Assembly (NCBI GenBank): GCA_003222375.1
Contig: QHVX01000207.1
Location: 464-10,370 of the forward strand
Length of the DNA: 9,907 nucleotides
Direction: 5' to 3'
From: Acidobacteriota bacterium
GTDB lineage: Bacteria > Acidobacteriota > Thermoanaerobaculia > Gp7-AA8
Shown one piece after another: positions 1 to 7,100 of the stretch. The first letter of the stretch is position 1; each line of letters opens with the position of its first letter. The translations under genes were made by a program, and so were the position numbers. Under the pieces are notes generated by a model, which saw only the letters and a list, made by a program, of their open reading frames with translations, was not told the origin of the DNA and did not search any database.

Positions 1-8
1 TCATCAGG

Positions 9-1118
9 ATGAGTGACACGCTGACACTCCCGTACACCGCCAGGGAGGCCAAACCGCCGTCCAAACGGATTCCGGTCGCGGTCCTCGGCGCCACCGGCTC
101 GGTCGGACAGCGATTCGTGCAGTTGCTCGAGGCTCATCCGTGGTTCAAGCTCCATGAGGTCGTGGCTTCGGAGCGCAGCGCGGGCAAGTCGTACGGCGAG
201 GCGGCCGATTGGCGCCTCGACACTGTGATGCCGAATGATGCTGCCGCATTGCCCGTCAAGAACCTCGGCGCGGATCTCGACTCGCTTCTGGTTTTTTCGA
301 GTCTCGACTCGTCGGTGGCCGGCGAAGCCGAAGACGATTACGCAAACCGCGGCTGTGTCGTCGTCTCGAATTCGCGCAATCATCGAATGGATCCCGATGT
401 GCCGCTGCTCATTCCGGAGATCAATGCCGATCACATCGCAGCGATCGAGCGGCAGCGCAAACGCCGCGGAGGTCGCGGCGCGATCATCACGAATCCGAAT
501 TGTTCGGTGGTCGGACTCGCCATGGCGATCGCGCCGATCGAGCGCCTCTACGGAATCGAGCAGCTTCACGTGACGACGATGCAGGCGATCTCCGGCGCAG
601 GTTACGCCGGCGTCGCGTCGTACGCGATCCTCGACAACGTGATTCCTTACATCGGCGGCGGCGAAGAGCAGAAGATCGAGAGCGAGCCGCGCAAGATCCT
701 CGGGCGATGGGAAAACGATCGCTTCGTCGATGCGCCGTTCCGCATTTCGGCCCAGGTCAACCGTGTGCCGACGATCGACGGCCACTTGATGACGATCTCG
801 TTAGGGGTGCGCAATCGCAATTCCATCAACGTCGATCAGGTACGCGAGGCGATCGACAATTTCCGCGGCGAGCCGCAGAACATGCGCTTGCCGTCGGCGC
901 CGAAAAAACCGCTGCACTACGTCGCGGGCGACGATCGTCCCCAGCCGCGGCTCGATCGCGATCGCGAAGGCGGCATGAGCGTCTCCATCGGCCGCTTGCG
1001 TCCGTGCGCGATCCTCGATCTGCGCATGGTCGCCCTGGTACACAACACGATTCGCGGCGCGGCCGGCGCGGCGATCTTGAACGCCGAGCTGCTCGAGGCG
1101 AAGGGGCTGCTCGCGTGA
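9..1118 (+). CDS. asd: Aspartate-semialdehyde dehydrogenase, archaeal/fungal type
   Basis: Catalyses NADPH-dependent reduction of L-aspartyl-4-phosphate to aspartate semialdehyde, the branch point to lysine/diaminopimelate, threonine and methionine; cytosolic. The 369-residue product has an N-terminal Rossmann motif GATGSVGQR (residues 28-36), the active-site segment NPNCS with the nucleophile Cys165, and RVPTIDGH with Arg252 and the likely general base His259. The 'AISGAGYAG' and 'IPYIGGGEEQK' segments fit the archaeal/fungal subgroup rather than the E. coli type (recognition from memory). About 20 polar residues precede the Rossmann strand, so the true start could be slightly different; the frame is open to the window edge and an upstream start outside the window cannot be excluded. 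The stop overlaps the GTG of lysC (GTGA, 1115-1118), which implies translational coupling. Confidence 0.95.
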   Translation: MSDTLTLPYTAREAKPPSKRIPVAVLGATGSVGQRFVQLLEAHPWFKLHEVVASERSAGKSYGEAADWRLDTVMPNDAAALPVKNLGADLDSLLVFSSLDSSVAGEAEDDYANRGCVVVSNSRNHRMDPDVPLLIPEINADHIAAIERQRKRRGGRGAIITNPNCSVVGLAMAIAPIERLYGIEQLHVTTMQAISGAGYAGVASYAILDNVIPYIGGGEEQKIESEPRKILGRWENDRFVDAPFRISAQVNRVPTIDGHLMTISLGVRNRNSINVDQVREAIDNFRGEPQNMRLPSAPKKPLHYVAGDDRPQPRLDRDREGGMSVSIGRLRPCAILDLRMVALVHNTIRGAAGAAILNAELLEAKGLLA

Positions 1119-2436
1119 TTGTGATCAAGTTCGGCGGCACGTCCGTGGGCGACGCGCAGCGCGTCGCGAACGCGATCGACATCGTCGCGGAGCGACGAGG
1201 GCAGTCTCCGATCGTGGTTGTTTCCGCGCTGGCCGGCGTCACCAACGATCTCGTTGCCGCGACCGAGGCGGCCCGTCAATGCGACATCGATCGGGTCAAT
1301 CAGATCATTGCCGCGGTTCGGCAGCGTCACGAAGACGTCGCGATGCGCCTGGTGCAGCAGAAGTTCGATTTTTTCGAATCGTTCATCAAGCAGCTCGACA
1401 AGCACATCGATCAGATCCACACCATCCTTCGGGGCATCGCACTCCTCGGCGAAATCACCGCCCGCGCGAAGGACAAAGTCCTCGGCATCGGCGAGAAGTT
1501 GTCGTCGGTGCTCTTCGGATCACGGATGGCCGTTTCGGCGAAGCGACGCCGCAGATGGAAGAAACACGTGCGGCAGCTCAGCGCGTCTTGCGTCCGCTGA
1601 TCGAGCGACGCCTGATTCCGGTCATGGGCGGCTTCATCGGACGCACCCGGGACGGCGCGACCACGACGTTAGGCCGTGGCGGATCGGATTACAGCGCCGC
1701 GATCATCGGTGCGGCGGCCGGCGCGGACGAGATCCAGATCTGGACCGACGTCGACGGCATGATGACCGCCGATCCACGTCTCATTCCGGGCGCGCGCGTC
1801 ATCGATCGCATCTCGTACGTCGAGGCGGCGGAGCTGGCCTGGTTCGGCGCGAAGGTTCTGCATCCGAAGACGATCGCGCCGGCGGTGGCGCAGCGCATTC
1901 CGGTGCGCGTGCTCAACACGCACAACGTCGCGAGTCCCGGAACTCTGATCACCGAGGAAGGCAACACCAGCGACACCGCCGGACCGCGCGCGGTGGCCGT
2001 CAAACGCGGCATCACGGTCGTGCACATGACTTCGAACAAGATGTTAGGCGCGCACGGATTCCTGGCGCGGCTGTTTGCGATCTTCGAAGAGCTCGAAGTC
2101 TCGGTCGATTTGATTACGACGTCGGAGGTCTCGGTGTCGGTGACGATCGACGAGAAGCACAACTTGCGGCAACTCACCGAGCGGCTGCGGCCGGTCGCCG
2201 ATGTCGAAGTGCGCGAGAATCAATGCATCGTCGCGATCGTCGGACGCAACCTGATGCGCGACTCGATCGTCGGCGCGAGGATTTTCGAGGCCATGCGCGG
2301 CATCCCGACTTCCATGTTCTCGCTGGGCACGTCCGGGCTCAATCTGAGCATCGTCGTCGATGACGCCGAGGCCGATCGCTCCGTTCGTGCCATTCATGCG
2401 GCGCTGTTCGAAGCTCCGGTGGAGGCGATGTCGTGA
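1115..2436 (+). pseudogene. lysC: Aspartokinase, disrupted by an internal deletion and frameshift
   Basis: Aspartokinase phosphorylates aspartate, the first step of the aspartate-family pathway. The 5' part, starting at GTG 1115, reads VIVIKFGGTS (the KFGGTS nucleotide-binding motif) and continues to GEKLSSVLF (codons 126-134, ending at 1516) in one frame. From ATC 1519 the homology resumes in another frame with ITDGRFGEATPQ, GFIGRT, TTLGRGGSDYS, IWTDVDGMMTADPR and FGAKVLHPKTI, then a regulatory region with two ACT-like parts up to 2436. In the family about 20 residues (a helix and the strand ending in a VDAR-like motif) lie between those two points, and they are absent here. Frame arithmetic requires a net loss equal to 1 modulo 3, so roughly 61-64 nt. 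The first frame instead runs into TGA at 1598-1600. Restored length would be about 460 residues, normal for the family. Either a real loss of function or an assembly error. Confidence 0.88.
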
Positions 2437-2538
2437 ACAACGTCATCCTGAGCCGCGCAGACGGCGAAGGATCTCGTTCCGCGCTAGTTGAGATTCTTCG
2501 CTGCGCTCAGAATGACGGCGTGGAGGCGATGTCGTGAA
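2419..2538. repeat. Palindromic repeat insertion with 19-nt target duplication
   Basis: The direct repeat GTGGAGGCGATGTCGTGAA occurs at 2419-2437 and again, exactly, at 2520-2538. Between the copies lie 82 nt (2438-2519) that form an imperfect inverted repeat: left arm 2441-2475 starting CGTCATCCTGAGC and ending CGAAGGATCTC, right arm 2490-2517 starting GAGATTCTTCG and ending GCTCAGAATGACG. The left arm is 7 nt longer in the middle; the loop is 2476-2489. This looks like a small non-autonomous mobile element that duplicated its target. The duplicated target carries the lysC stop (TGA 2434-2436), the GGAGG ribosome binding site and the dapB start (GTG 2534), so both genes stay complete at this junction. 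Removing one copy plus the palindrome restores a GTGA stop/start overlap like that of asd/lysC. Similar 'GTCATCCTGAGC...GAAGGATCT' repeats are, from memory, common in Acidobacteriota-like genomes. Confidence 0.85.
2522..2526 (+). promoter_or_regulatory. Ribosome binding site of dapB (duplicated copy)
   Basis: GGAGG lies 7 nt upstream of GTG 2534 and decides the dapB start. The identical sequence at 2421-2425 is the ancestral copy inside the end of lysC, now stranded upstream of the palindromic repeat. Confidence 0.7.
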
Positions 2539-3202
2539 GCTTGCTCTTCACGGCTACGGCAAGATGGGAAAGGCTGTGGAGAAGATCGCGAAGGAGACCG
2601 GGCACGAAGTGGTCGCCATTTTCACGTCATCGAAGAAGCCGACATTGAACGGCGCCGAGGTCATGATCGATTTCTCGCAGGTGTCGGGAGTGGACGAAGC
2701 GGTGTCGCTCGCGTGCGATGATCGCGTGGATCTGGTGATCGGAACGACCGGCTGGAACGATCGCCTCGACGCCGTCCGCAAGCGCGTCGAGCAGGCCGGC
2801 ATCGGCTGCGCGTATGCATCGAACTTTTCGCCTGGCGCGAACGTCGTCTTCGCGCTGGCACGCCGCGCGGGCGAGATGTTTTCACGATTTCCGCAATATG
2901 CTGCCGGGATGGAAGAACGCCATCACGCCCAGAAAAAAGATGCGCCCAGCGGGACGGCGCTGCGCATCGCGAGCGAAGTGAAGCAGGGCAGCGGCGGCAA
3001 GCTCGATCCGCCGATCGTCTCGTCGCGCGTCGGGAGCGAATTCGGCCTGCACACGCTTTTTTTCGACTCGCCGGACGACCTGATCGAGATCTCCCACCGG
3101 GCGCGCGGGCGGGAGGGATTTGCGCGCGGCGCGATTCTCGCTGCAGAAAAAATCAGAGGGCAAAAAGGACTCTTACGATTCGATGAGCTGGTGATGCGAT
3201 GA
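2534..3202 (+). CDS. dapB: 4-hydroxy-tetrahydrodipicolinate reductase, short form
   Basis: Reduces the DapA product with NAD(P)H to tetrahydrodipicolinate; cytosolic. Starts at GTG with a good GGAGG site 7 nt upstream. The 222-residue protein shows the dinucleotide-binding motif GYGKMG (residues 7-12), MIDFS (44-48), GTTGW (70-74), ASNFSPGANV (95-104) and the signature ERHHAQKKDAPSGTA (128-142), in which His130 and Lys134 align with the catalytic His and Lys of E. coli DapB. It is shorter than the roughly 270-residue E. coli enzyme because the N-terminal cofactor domain is trimmed, as in short forms known from Thermotoga and others. The stop overlaps the dapA start as ATGA (3199-3202). A mobile repeat now separates it from lysC, to which it was originally coupled. 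Confidence 0.95.
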   Translation: MKLALHGYGKMGKAVEKIAKETGHEVVAIFTSSKKPTLNGAEVMIDFSQVSGVDEAVSLACDDRVDLVIGTTGWNDRLDAVRKRVEQAGIGCAYASNFSPGANVVFALARRAGEMFSRFPQYAAGMEERHHAQKKDAPSGTALRIASEVKQGSGGKLDPPIVSSRVGSEFGLHTLFFDSPDDLIEISHRARGREGFARGAILAAEKIRGQKGLLRFDELVMR

Positions 3203-4125
3203 AAAACACAAAACTGTTTCGCGGCGTCGGCGTGGCGCTCGTCACGCCTTTCAAAAATGACGGATCGATCGACGAGGCATCGCTCGAGCGCCTTGTCGAT
3301 TTTCAGATCGAGGAAGGAACAACCTTCCTCGTCCCCTGCGGCACGACGGGCGAGAATCCGGCGCTGAGCCAGGAGGAACATCGTCGAGTCGTGGAGATCG
3401 TGGTGCGGCGCGCGAAAGGCCGGGTGCCGGTGCTCGCGGGCGCGGGCAGCAACTCGACGCAGAAGGCCATCGAGCTGGCCATGATCGCCATCGAGCTCGG
3501 CGCCGACGCCGTCCTGACGATCACGCCTTACTACAACAAGCCCACGCCCGACGGACTCCGCCGCCACTTCGGCCTGCAGGCCGAGGCGATCGAGAAGAAG
3601 CGCGCTGGATTTCCGATGATCATGTACAACGTGCCGGGACGCACGGGTGTGAACATGACCGCAGCAACGACGCTGCAGATCGCGCGTGAAGTGCCGAACG
3701 TCATCGGGGTGAAGGAAGCGTCTGGAAACATGGATCAGATTCTCACCATCCTGCGCGAGAGACAGGACGGATTCCTGATGATCAGCGGAGATGACGCGTG
3801 GACCGTGCCGCTGATCGCGGTCGGAGGCGACGGAATCATCTCGGTCGCTGCCAACGAGATCCCGCGCTGGATGAGCGAGATGACCAACGCCGCGCTGAAG
3901 GGCGACTTCGAGACCGCGCGCGCGGTCCACAATCGAATCCTTCCGTTGATGGCAGGAAACTTCATCGAGTCGAGCCCGATCCCCGTCAAGGCCGCGATGA
4001 AAATGCTCGGCATCATTCCGAACGACACCGTGCGATCGCCGCTGGCGCCGATCACCGACGCGAATCGGAAGAAGTTGGAGGCGATTCTGCGGGAGTGCGG
4101 GCTGAAGCTGAAGGCGGCCGCCTAA
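3199..4125 (+). CDS. dapA: 4-hydroxy-tetrahydrodipicolinate synthase
   Basis: Condenses pyruvate with aspartate semialdehyde through a Schiff base to give hydroxy-tetrahydrodipicolinate; cytosolic TIM-barrel enzyme, usually a tetramer. The 308-residue product carries GTTGE (residues 48-52, Thr49/Thr50 being the proton-relay threonines), PYYNKPT (110-116), MYNVPGRTG (142-150) with Tyr143 and Arg148, and GVKEASG with the Schiff-base Lys172, followed by ISGDD. The length is within the usual 290-310 range. The start overlaps dapB by 4 nt; no strong ribosome binding site is visible, which fits translational coupling. Downstream, dapD starts on the base after the stop codon. Lysine sensitivity cannot be judged from the sequence alone. 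N-acetylneuraminate lyase-type relatives are unlikely given the pathway context. Confidence 0.96.
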   Translation: MKNTKLFRGVGVALVTPFKNDGSIDEASLERLVDFQIEEGTTFLVPCGTTGENPALSQEEHRRVVEIVVRRAKGRVPVLAGAGSNSTQKAIELAMIAIELGADAVLTITPYYNKPTPDGLRRHFGLQAEAIEKKRAGFPMIMYNVPGRTGVNMTAATTLQIAREVPNVIGVKEASGNMDQILTILRERQDGFLMISGDDAWTVPLIAVGGDGIISVAANEIPRWMSEMTNAALKGDFETARAVHNRILPLMAGNFIESSPIPVKAAMKMLGIIPNDTVRSPLAPITDANRKKLEAILRECGLKLKAAA

Positions 4126-4968
4126 ATGACGGCGACCGGCCAGTTCTCGTCCGTAGAAGTGCGGGTTCGCGCGCTGGGCGCGTCAACCGATCGCATCGAG
4201 GCGGTGAAAACGATCGGTCTCTTTCTCGCGGAGCTGGAGAAGGGCTCGATTCGCGCGGCGACGCGCGATGCCGACGGCATCTGGCACGTTGCGCCATGGG
4301 TAAAGGAAGGCATCCTGGCGGCGTTCAAATTCGGAGTGAACTCGGAGTTCGCGTCGGGCGCGCTCTCGTTCATCGACAAAGACACGATTCCCGCGCGCCG
4401 GTTCAAAGTCGCGGACGGCCTTCGCATTGTGCCGGGCGGCTCGTCGATCCGGCGCGGCGTTTACATTGGCAAAGGTGTTGTGATGATGCCGCCGGCGTTC
4501 GTGAACATCGGTGCGTACGTGGATGAGGACACGATGATCGATTCCCATGCACTGATCGGTTCATGCGCGCAGGTCGGCAAGCGCGTGCACCTCAGCGCCG
4601 GCGCGCAGATCGGCGGCGTGCTCGAACCGGTCGGCAATCTTCCTGTCATCGTCGAGGACGATGTCGTCGTCGGCGGAAACTGCGGCGTCTACGAAGGCAC
4701 GGTCGTTCGCGGACGTGCCGTGATCGGCGCCGGAGTGGTACTCACCGGATCGACGCCGGTCTATGACCTCGTCCGCGGACAGATCTACAAACGCACGGCC
4801 GAGCGTCCTCTGGAGATTCCCTTTGGCGCGGTCGTCGTTCCCGGCTCGCGTCCGATGAAGAACGAATTCGCGCAAAGCCTCGGCCTGCAGGTCGCGACGC
4901 CGATGATCGTCAAGTATCGCGATGAGAAAACCGATTCGGGCACCGCTCTCGAAGAAGCGCTTCGATAA
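4126..4968 (+). CDS. dapD: Tetrahydrodipicolinate N-succinyltransferase
   Basis: Transfers succinyl from succinyl-CoA to tetrahydrodipicolinate, committing the operon to the succinylase branch of diaminopimelate synthesis. The 280-residue protein has a helical N-terminal domain (about residues 1-95) containing GIWHVAPWVKEGILAAF, then a left-handed beta-helix of hexapeptide repeats with FVNIGAYVDEDTMID, IGSCAQVGKRVHLS and QIGGVLEPVG, strongly like E. coli DapD (274 residues). The N-terminal domain favours DapD over the acetyltransferase DapH. ATG follows the dapA TAA with no gap; a GAAGGCGG-like purine stretch lies shortly upstream. The TAA overlaps an ATG (TAATG, 4966-4970) that opens the downstream aminotransferase frame. 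Confidence 0.93.
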   Translation: MTATGQFSSVEVRVRALGASTDRIEAVKTIGLFLAELEKGSIRAATRDADGIWHVAPWVKEGILAAFKFGVNSEFASGALSFIDKDTIPARRFKVADGLRIVPGGSSIRRGVYIGKGVVMMPPAFVNIGAYVDEDTMIDSHALIGSCAQVGKRVHLSAGAQIGGVLEPVGNLPVIVEDDVVVGGNCGVYEGTVVRGRAVIGAGVVLTGSTPVYDLVRGQIYKRTAERPLEIPFGAVVVPGSRPMKNEFAQSLGLQVATPMIVKYRDEKTDSGTALEEALR

Positions 4969-5033
4969 TGCCGGGTGCTGGGTGCCGAGTGCCGAAAATG
5001 CGAAACGGCACCCGGCACGCGGCACACGGCACC
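4969..5033. repeat. Hairpin of four 7-nt repeats per arm, NGTGCCG / CGGCACN
   Basis: The left arm reads TGCCG, GGTGCTG, GGTGCCG, AGTGCCG (4969-4994); the right arm reads CGGCACC, CGGCACG, CGGCACA, CGGCACC (5006-5033); the spacer is AAAATGCGAAA (4995-5005). The arms are near-perfect reverse complements and would form a very stable hairpin. It fills the whole gap between dapD and the aminotransferase, ends on the base before ATG 5034, and replaces any Shine-Dalgarno sequence there. Direct copies of the same 7-nt unit recur at 9441-9461. It could act as an attenuator or as an mRNA-stabilising element, or be only an inserted repeat. Confidence 0.85.
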
Positions 5034-6149
5034 ATGAAACCTGCAAAACGTCTCGACGGAGTTGAGATCTCGCTGATCCGCCAGATCAACGCTTTGGCGA
5101 CTTCCGAATCTCTCAACCTCGGTATCGGTGAGCCGAATGTCGAACCGGATGAGACCTTGCGTGCACTGGCGGCGCGTGCGGCATCGAGCGGATCATGGCA
5201 TTACTCGCCGAACGCCGGCGCGCTGTCGCTCAGAAAAAGAATTGCGGCCCGGCTCGACTTCGATCCGAAAACCGAAATCTGCATCACCGCCGGCACCGAA
5301 GAGGGGCTGTACTCGATTTTTCAGGCGTACGTCGGCGACGGCGACGAAGTGCTCGTGCCGAATCCGGGATTCACTTCGTACCCCACGCTCGCGAAGCTCG
5401 CGGGCGGAGTGGCGGTGCCCTACGACATCGAACCGCCCGATTGGAATCTGAATCCGAAAGCGGTGCTGTCGAAGATCACGTCGCGAACGAAGTTGATCGT
5501 CGTCAACTCGCCCTCGAATCCGCTCGGCTCGATCGCGAGCCGGCAGACGCTCGAGTCCATCGCGAGCGCCGGTCCGCTTGTGGTGAGCGACGAGATCTAT
5601 CGCGAAATCTGGTACGACGCGTCTCCGCCGTCGATGCTCGGCATGAGCAGAAATGTCATCGTGGTCGACGGCATGTCGAAGAGCCATTCGATGACTGGCC
5701 TGCGGCTGGGATGGATTGTCGCGCGCGAAGAAGTCATGAAGCCGATCATCGTCGCGCATCAGTACATTGCAACCTGCGCCTCCGTATTTTCGCAACAATT
5801 AACAGAACTAATTTTCGACGCAAAGGAGTGGAACGCGTCGTGGCTCGAACGCGTCCGCGCGCAGTTCCGCGAGCAACGCGAGGCGGCGCTTTATTCGATC
5901 CGCCACGAGCTCGAAGCCGACATCCAGCCGCCCGCGGGAGCCTTCTACGCCTTCGTTCCGGTACCCGCCTGCGACACCGTCATATTCGCGAAGACGCTGG
6001 CCACCGACGCCGCTGTCCTTGTCATTCCAGGCGTTGCATTTGGCAGCGGCGGCGAGGGTTTCGTCCGCATCTCCTTCGCAGCGACGGCCGAGACGATCGG
6101 CGTCGGCGTGGAGCGCATCGGGCGGTGGCTGCGGGCCACTGGACGATGA
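5034..6149 (+). CDS. PLP-dependent class I/II aminotransferase, probable DapC
   Basis: Fold-type I PLP aminotransferase. Counting from ATG 5034 the product is 371 residues. It shows NLGIGEP near the N-terminus, NSPSNPLG (158-165, Asn162 contacting PLP), SDEIY (Asp186 pairing with the pyridine nitrogen, Tyr189), SKSHSMTGLRLGW with the PLP Lys216, and FVRIS with Arg345 for the substrate carboxylate. Sequence alone says aspartate-aminotransferase-like; its place directly after dapD suggests N-succinyl-diaminopimelate aminotransferase (DapC), which is inference. The start is ambiguous: the frame is open from ATG 4968, which overlaps the dapD stop and would add 22 residues encoded by the hairpin repeat (low complexity, Gly/Arg/His-rich). 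I prefer ATG 5034, where family-like sequence begins, although it has no ribosome binding site of its own. Confidence 0.88.
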   Translation: MKPAKRLDGVEISLIRQINALATSESLNLGIGEPNVEPDETLRALAARAASSGSWHYSPNAGALSLRKRIAARLDFDPKTEICITAGTEEGLYSIFQAYVGDGDEVLVPNPGFTSYPTLAKLAGGVAVPYDIEPPDWNLNPKAVLSKITSRTKLIVVNSPSNPLGSIASRQTLESIASAGPLVVSDEIYREIWYDASPPSMLGMSRNVIVVDGMSKSHSMTGLRLGWIVAREEVMKPIIVAHQYIATCASVFSQQLTELIFDAKEWNASWLERVRAQFREQREAALYSIRHELEADIQPPAGAFYAFVPVPACDTVIFAKTLATDAAVLVIPGVAFGSGGEGFVRISFAATAETIGVGVERIGRWLRATGR

Positions 6150-6166
6150 CCGTAAACTAATGGAGG

Positions 6167-6190
6167 CCCCACGTTTGCAACAAGTTGGGG
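6167..6190 (+). promoter_or_regulatory. Possible small stem-loop covering the ribosome binding site
   Basis: CCCCA (6167-6171) can pair with TGGGG (6186-6190), loop 14 nt. The GGGG strand is the only Shine-Dalgarno-like stretch before ATG 6198. With only five pairs this may be chance. No promoter boxes are recognisable in the 48-nt gap after the aminotransferase. Confidence 0.25.
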
Positions 6191-6197
6191 TGCAGCA

Positions 6198-7100
6198 ATG
6201 GTGGCGAAGGCTCACGTCGTAGAAGAAAAACTCCCGATCTCACCAGCGAAGGATTCCGTCGCCGCTGCCGAAGTCTCGCTTTATCGCAGTGTTTTGAAAA
6301 TAAAAGGGGAGCATGACCTCGAATCGCTCGGCATCGCGTTCTACGACGCGCAGGCGACGATCCAGTGGGCCTACAACGGCGATCAGTACTTTCACGCCGC
6401 TTCGACGATGAAGCTGGCGGTGCTGCTGGCAGTTTTTCGGCAGGTCGATCGCGGCGAGCTGGGGCTCGATGCTCCCGTCCACGTTCGCAATCGCTTCACC
6501 AGCATCGTCAACCAGGAGCCTTTCATGCTCGACCTGAGCCGCGACGCCGATCCCGACGTCTACGGTCACCTCGGTCGCACGTTGACGATCCGCGAGCTCG
6601 CGTACTGGATGATTACGAAGTCGAGCAATCTGGCGACCAATCTTCTTGTCGATGTCGTCGGGATCCAGACGATCCAGCACGCGCTCGACGAGCTCGATAT
6701 CGACGGAGTCCGGATTCTGCGCGGCGTGGAGGATCAGGCGGCATTCGACGCCGGCTTGAATAATGAGGTCACGGCCAACGGTCTGCTCAAACTCCTGCGA
6801 TTGATCGCCGAGGAGCGTGCATACTCGAAGAATGCCAGCGACGAGATGTTGAACATTCTGCTCGAGCAGCAATATCGCGGCGGAATTCCGGCCGGCCTGC
6901 CGAAAGCCGCTCGCGTGGCACACAAGACCGGCAACATTTCGACCGTGCATCACGACGCCGGCATCGTGTTCATCGAGGATCGCAAGCCCTACGTTCTGGT
7001 GATCCTGACGCAGTTCCGCGCGGAGACGGGGAGGGGGACGGCGGTGGCCGACGTCTCGCGCGACATTTACAACACGATCGCCGAAATGACGTATGAGTGA
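6198..7100 (+). CDS. Class A beta-lactamase/penicillin-binding-fold serine hydrolase, leaderless
   Basis: The 300-residue protein has the three active-site elements of the serine DD-peptidase/beta-lactamase fold: STMK (Ser69 nucleophile, Lys72), SSN (Ser142, Asn144) and HKTG (Lys243-Gly245). Spacing and length match class A beta-lactamase-like proteins (Beta-lactamase2 type). The omega-loop EPELN motif with the deacylating Glu166 of true class A enzymes is not evident; the region reads RGVEDQAAFDAGLNNEVTA. A D,D-peptidase or esterase-like role is therefore as likely as antibiotic hydrolysis. The N-terminus is polar and charged with no hydrophobic stretch, and TAA at 6153-6155 blocks an upstream extension in frame, so no signal peptide is encoded. 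It lies 48 nt after the aminotransferase and overlaps the next gene by 8 nt, indicating co-expression. The substrate is not determined. Confidence 0.85.
   Translation: MVAKAHVVEEKLPISPAKDSVAAAEVSLYRSVLKIKGEHDLESLGIAFYDAQATIQWAYNGDQYFHAASTMKLAVLLAVFRQVDRGELGLDAPVHVRNRFTSIVNQEPFMLDLSRDADPDVYGHLGRTLTIRELAYWMITKSSNLATNLLVDVVGIQTIQHALDELDIDGVRILRGVEDQAAFDAGLNNEVTANGLLKLLRLIAEERAYSKNASDEMLNILLEQQYRGGIPAGLPKAARVAHKTGNISTVHHDAGIVFIEDRKPYVLVILTQFRAETGRGTAVADVSRDIYNTIAEMTYE

Noticed and set aside
500..1114. Long plus-strand frame inside asd
   Set aside because: Arg-rich shadow of asd in a GC-rich genome; only the part from GTG 1115 is real lysC.
1279..1518. Separate gene starting at ATG 1279 in the second lysC frame
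   Set aside because: The translation before 1519 is Arg/His-rich shadow sequence; aspartokinase homology starts only at ITDGRFGEA.
1500..1525. Programmed ribosomal frameshift in lysC
   Set aside because: About 20 conserved residues are missing between the two frames and no slippery heptamer is present, so a shift alone would not give a complete enzyme.
2923..3930. 335-residue minus-strand frame across dapB and dapA
   Set aside because: Antisense to two confidently identified genes, with Arg/His-rich composition typical of GC-rich shadow frames.
4969..5033. CRISPR array or rho-independent terminator
   Set aside because: Units are only 7 nt with no spacers, and the hairpin is not followed by a T run; it leads straight into a start codon.
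6150..6197. Riboswitch or promoter before the serine hydrolase
   Set aside because: Only 48 nt are available and the 5-bp stem is too small; no -10/-35 pattern could be supported.
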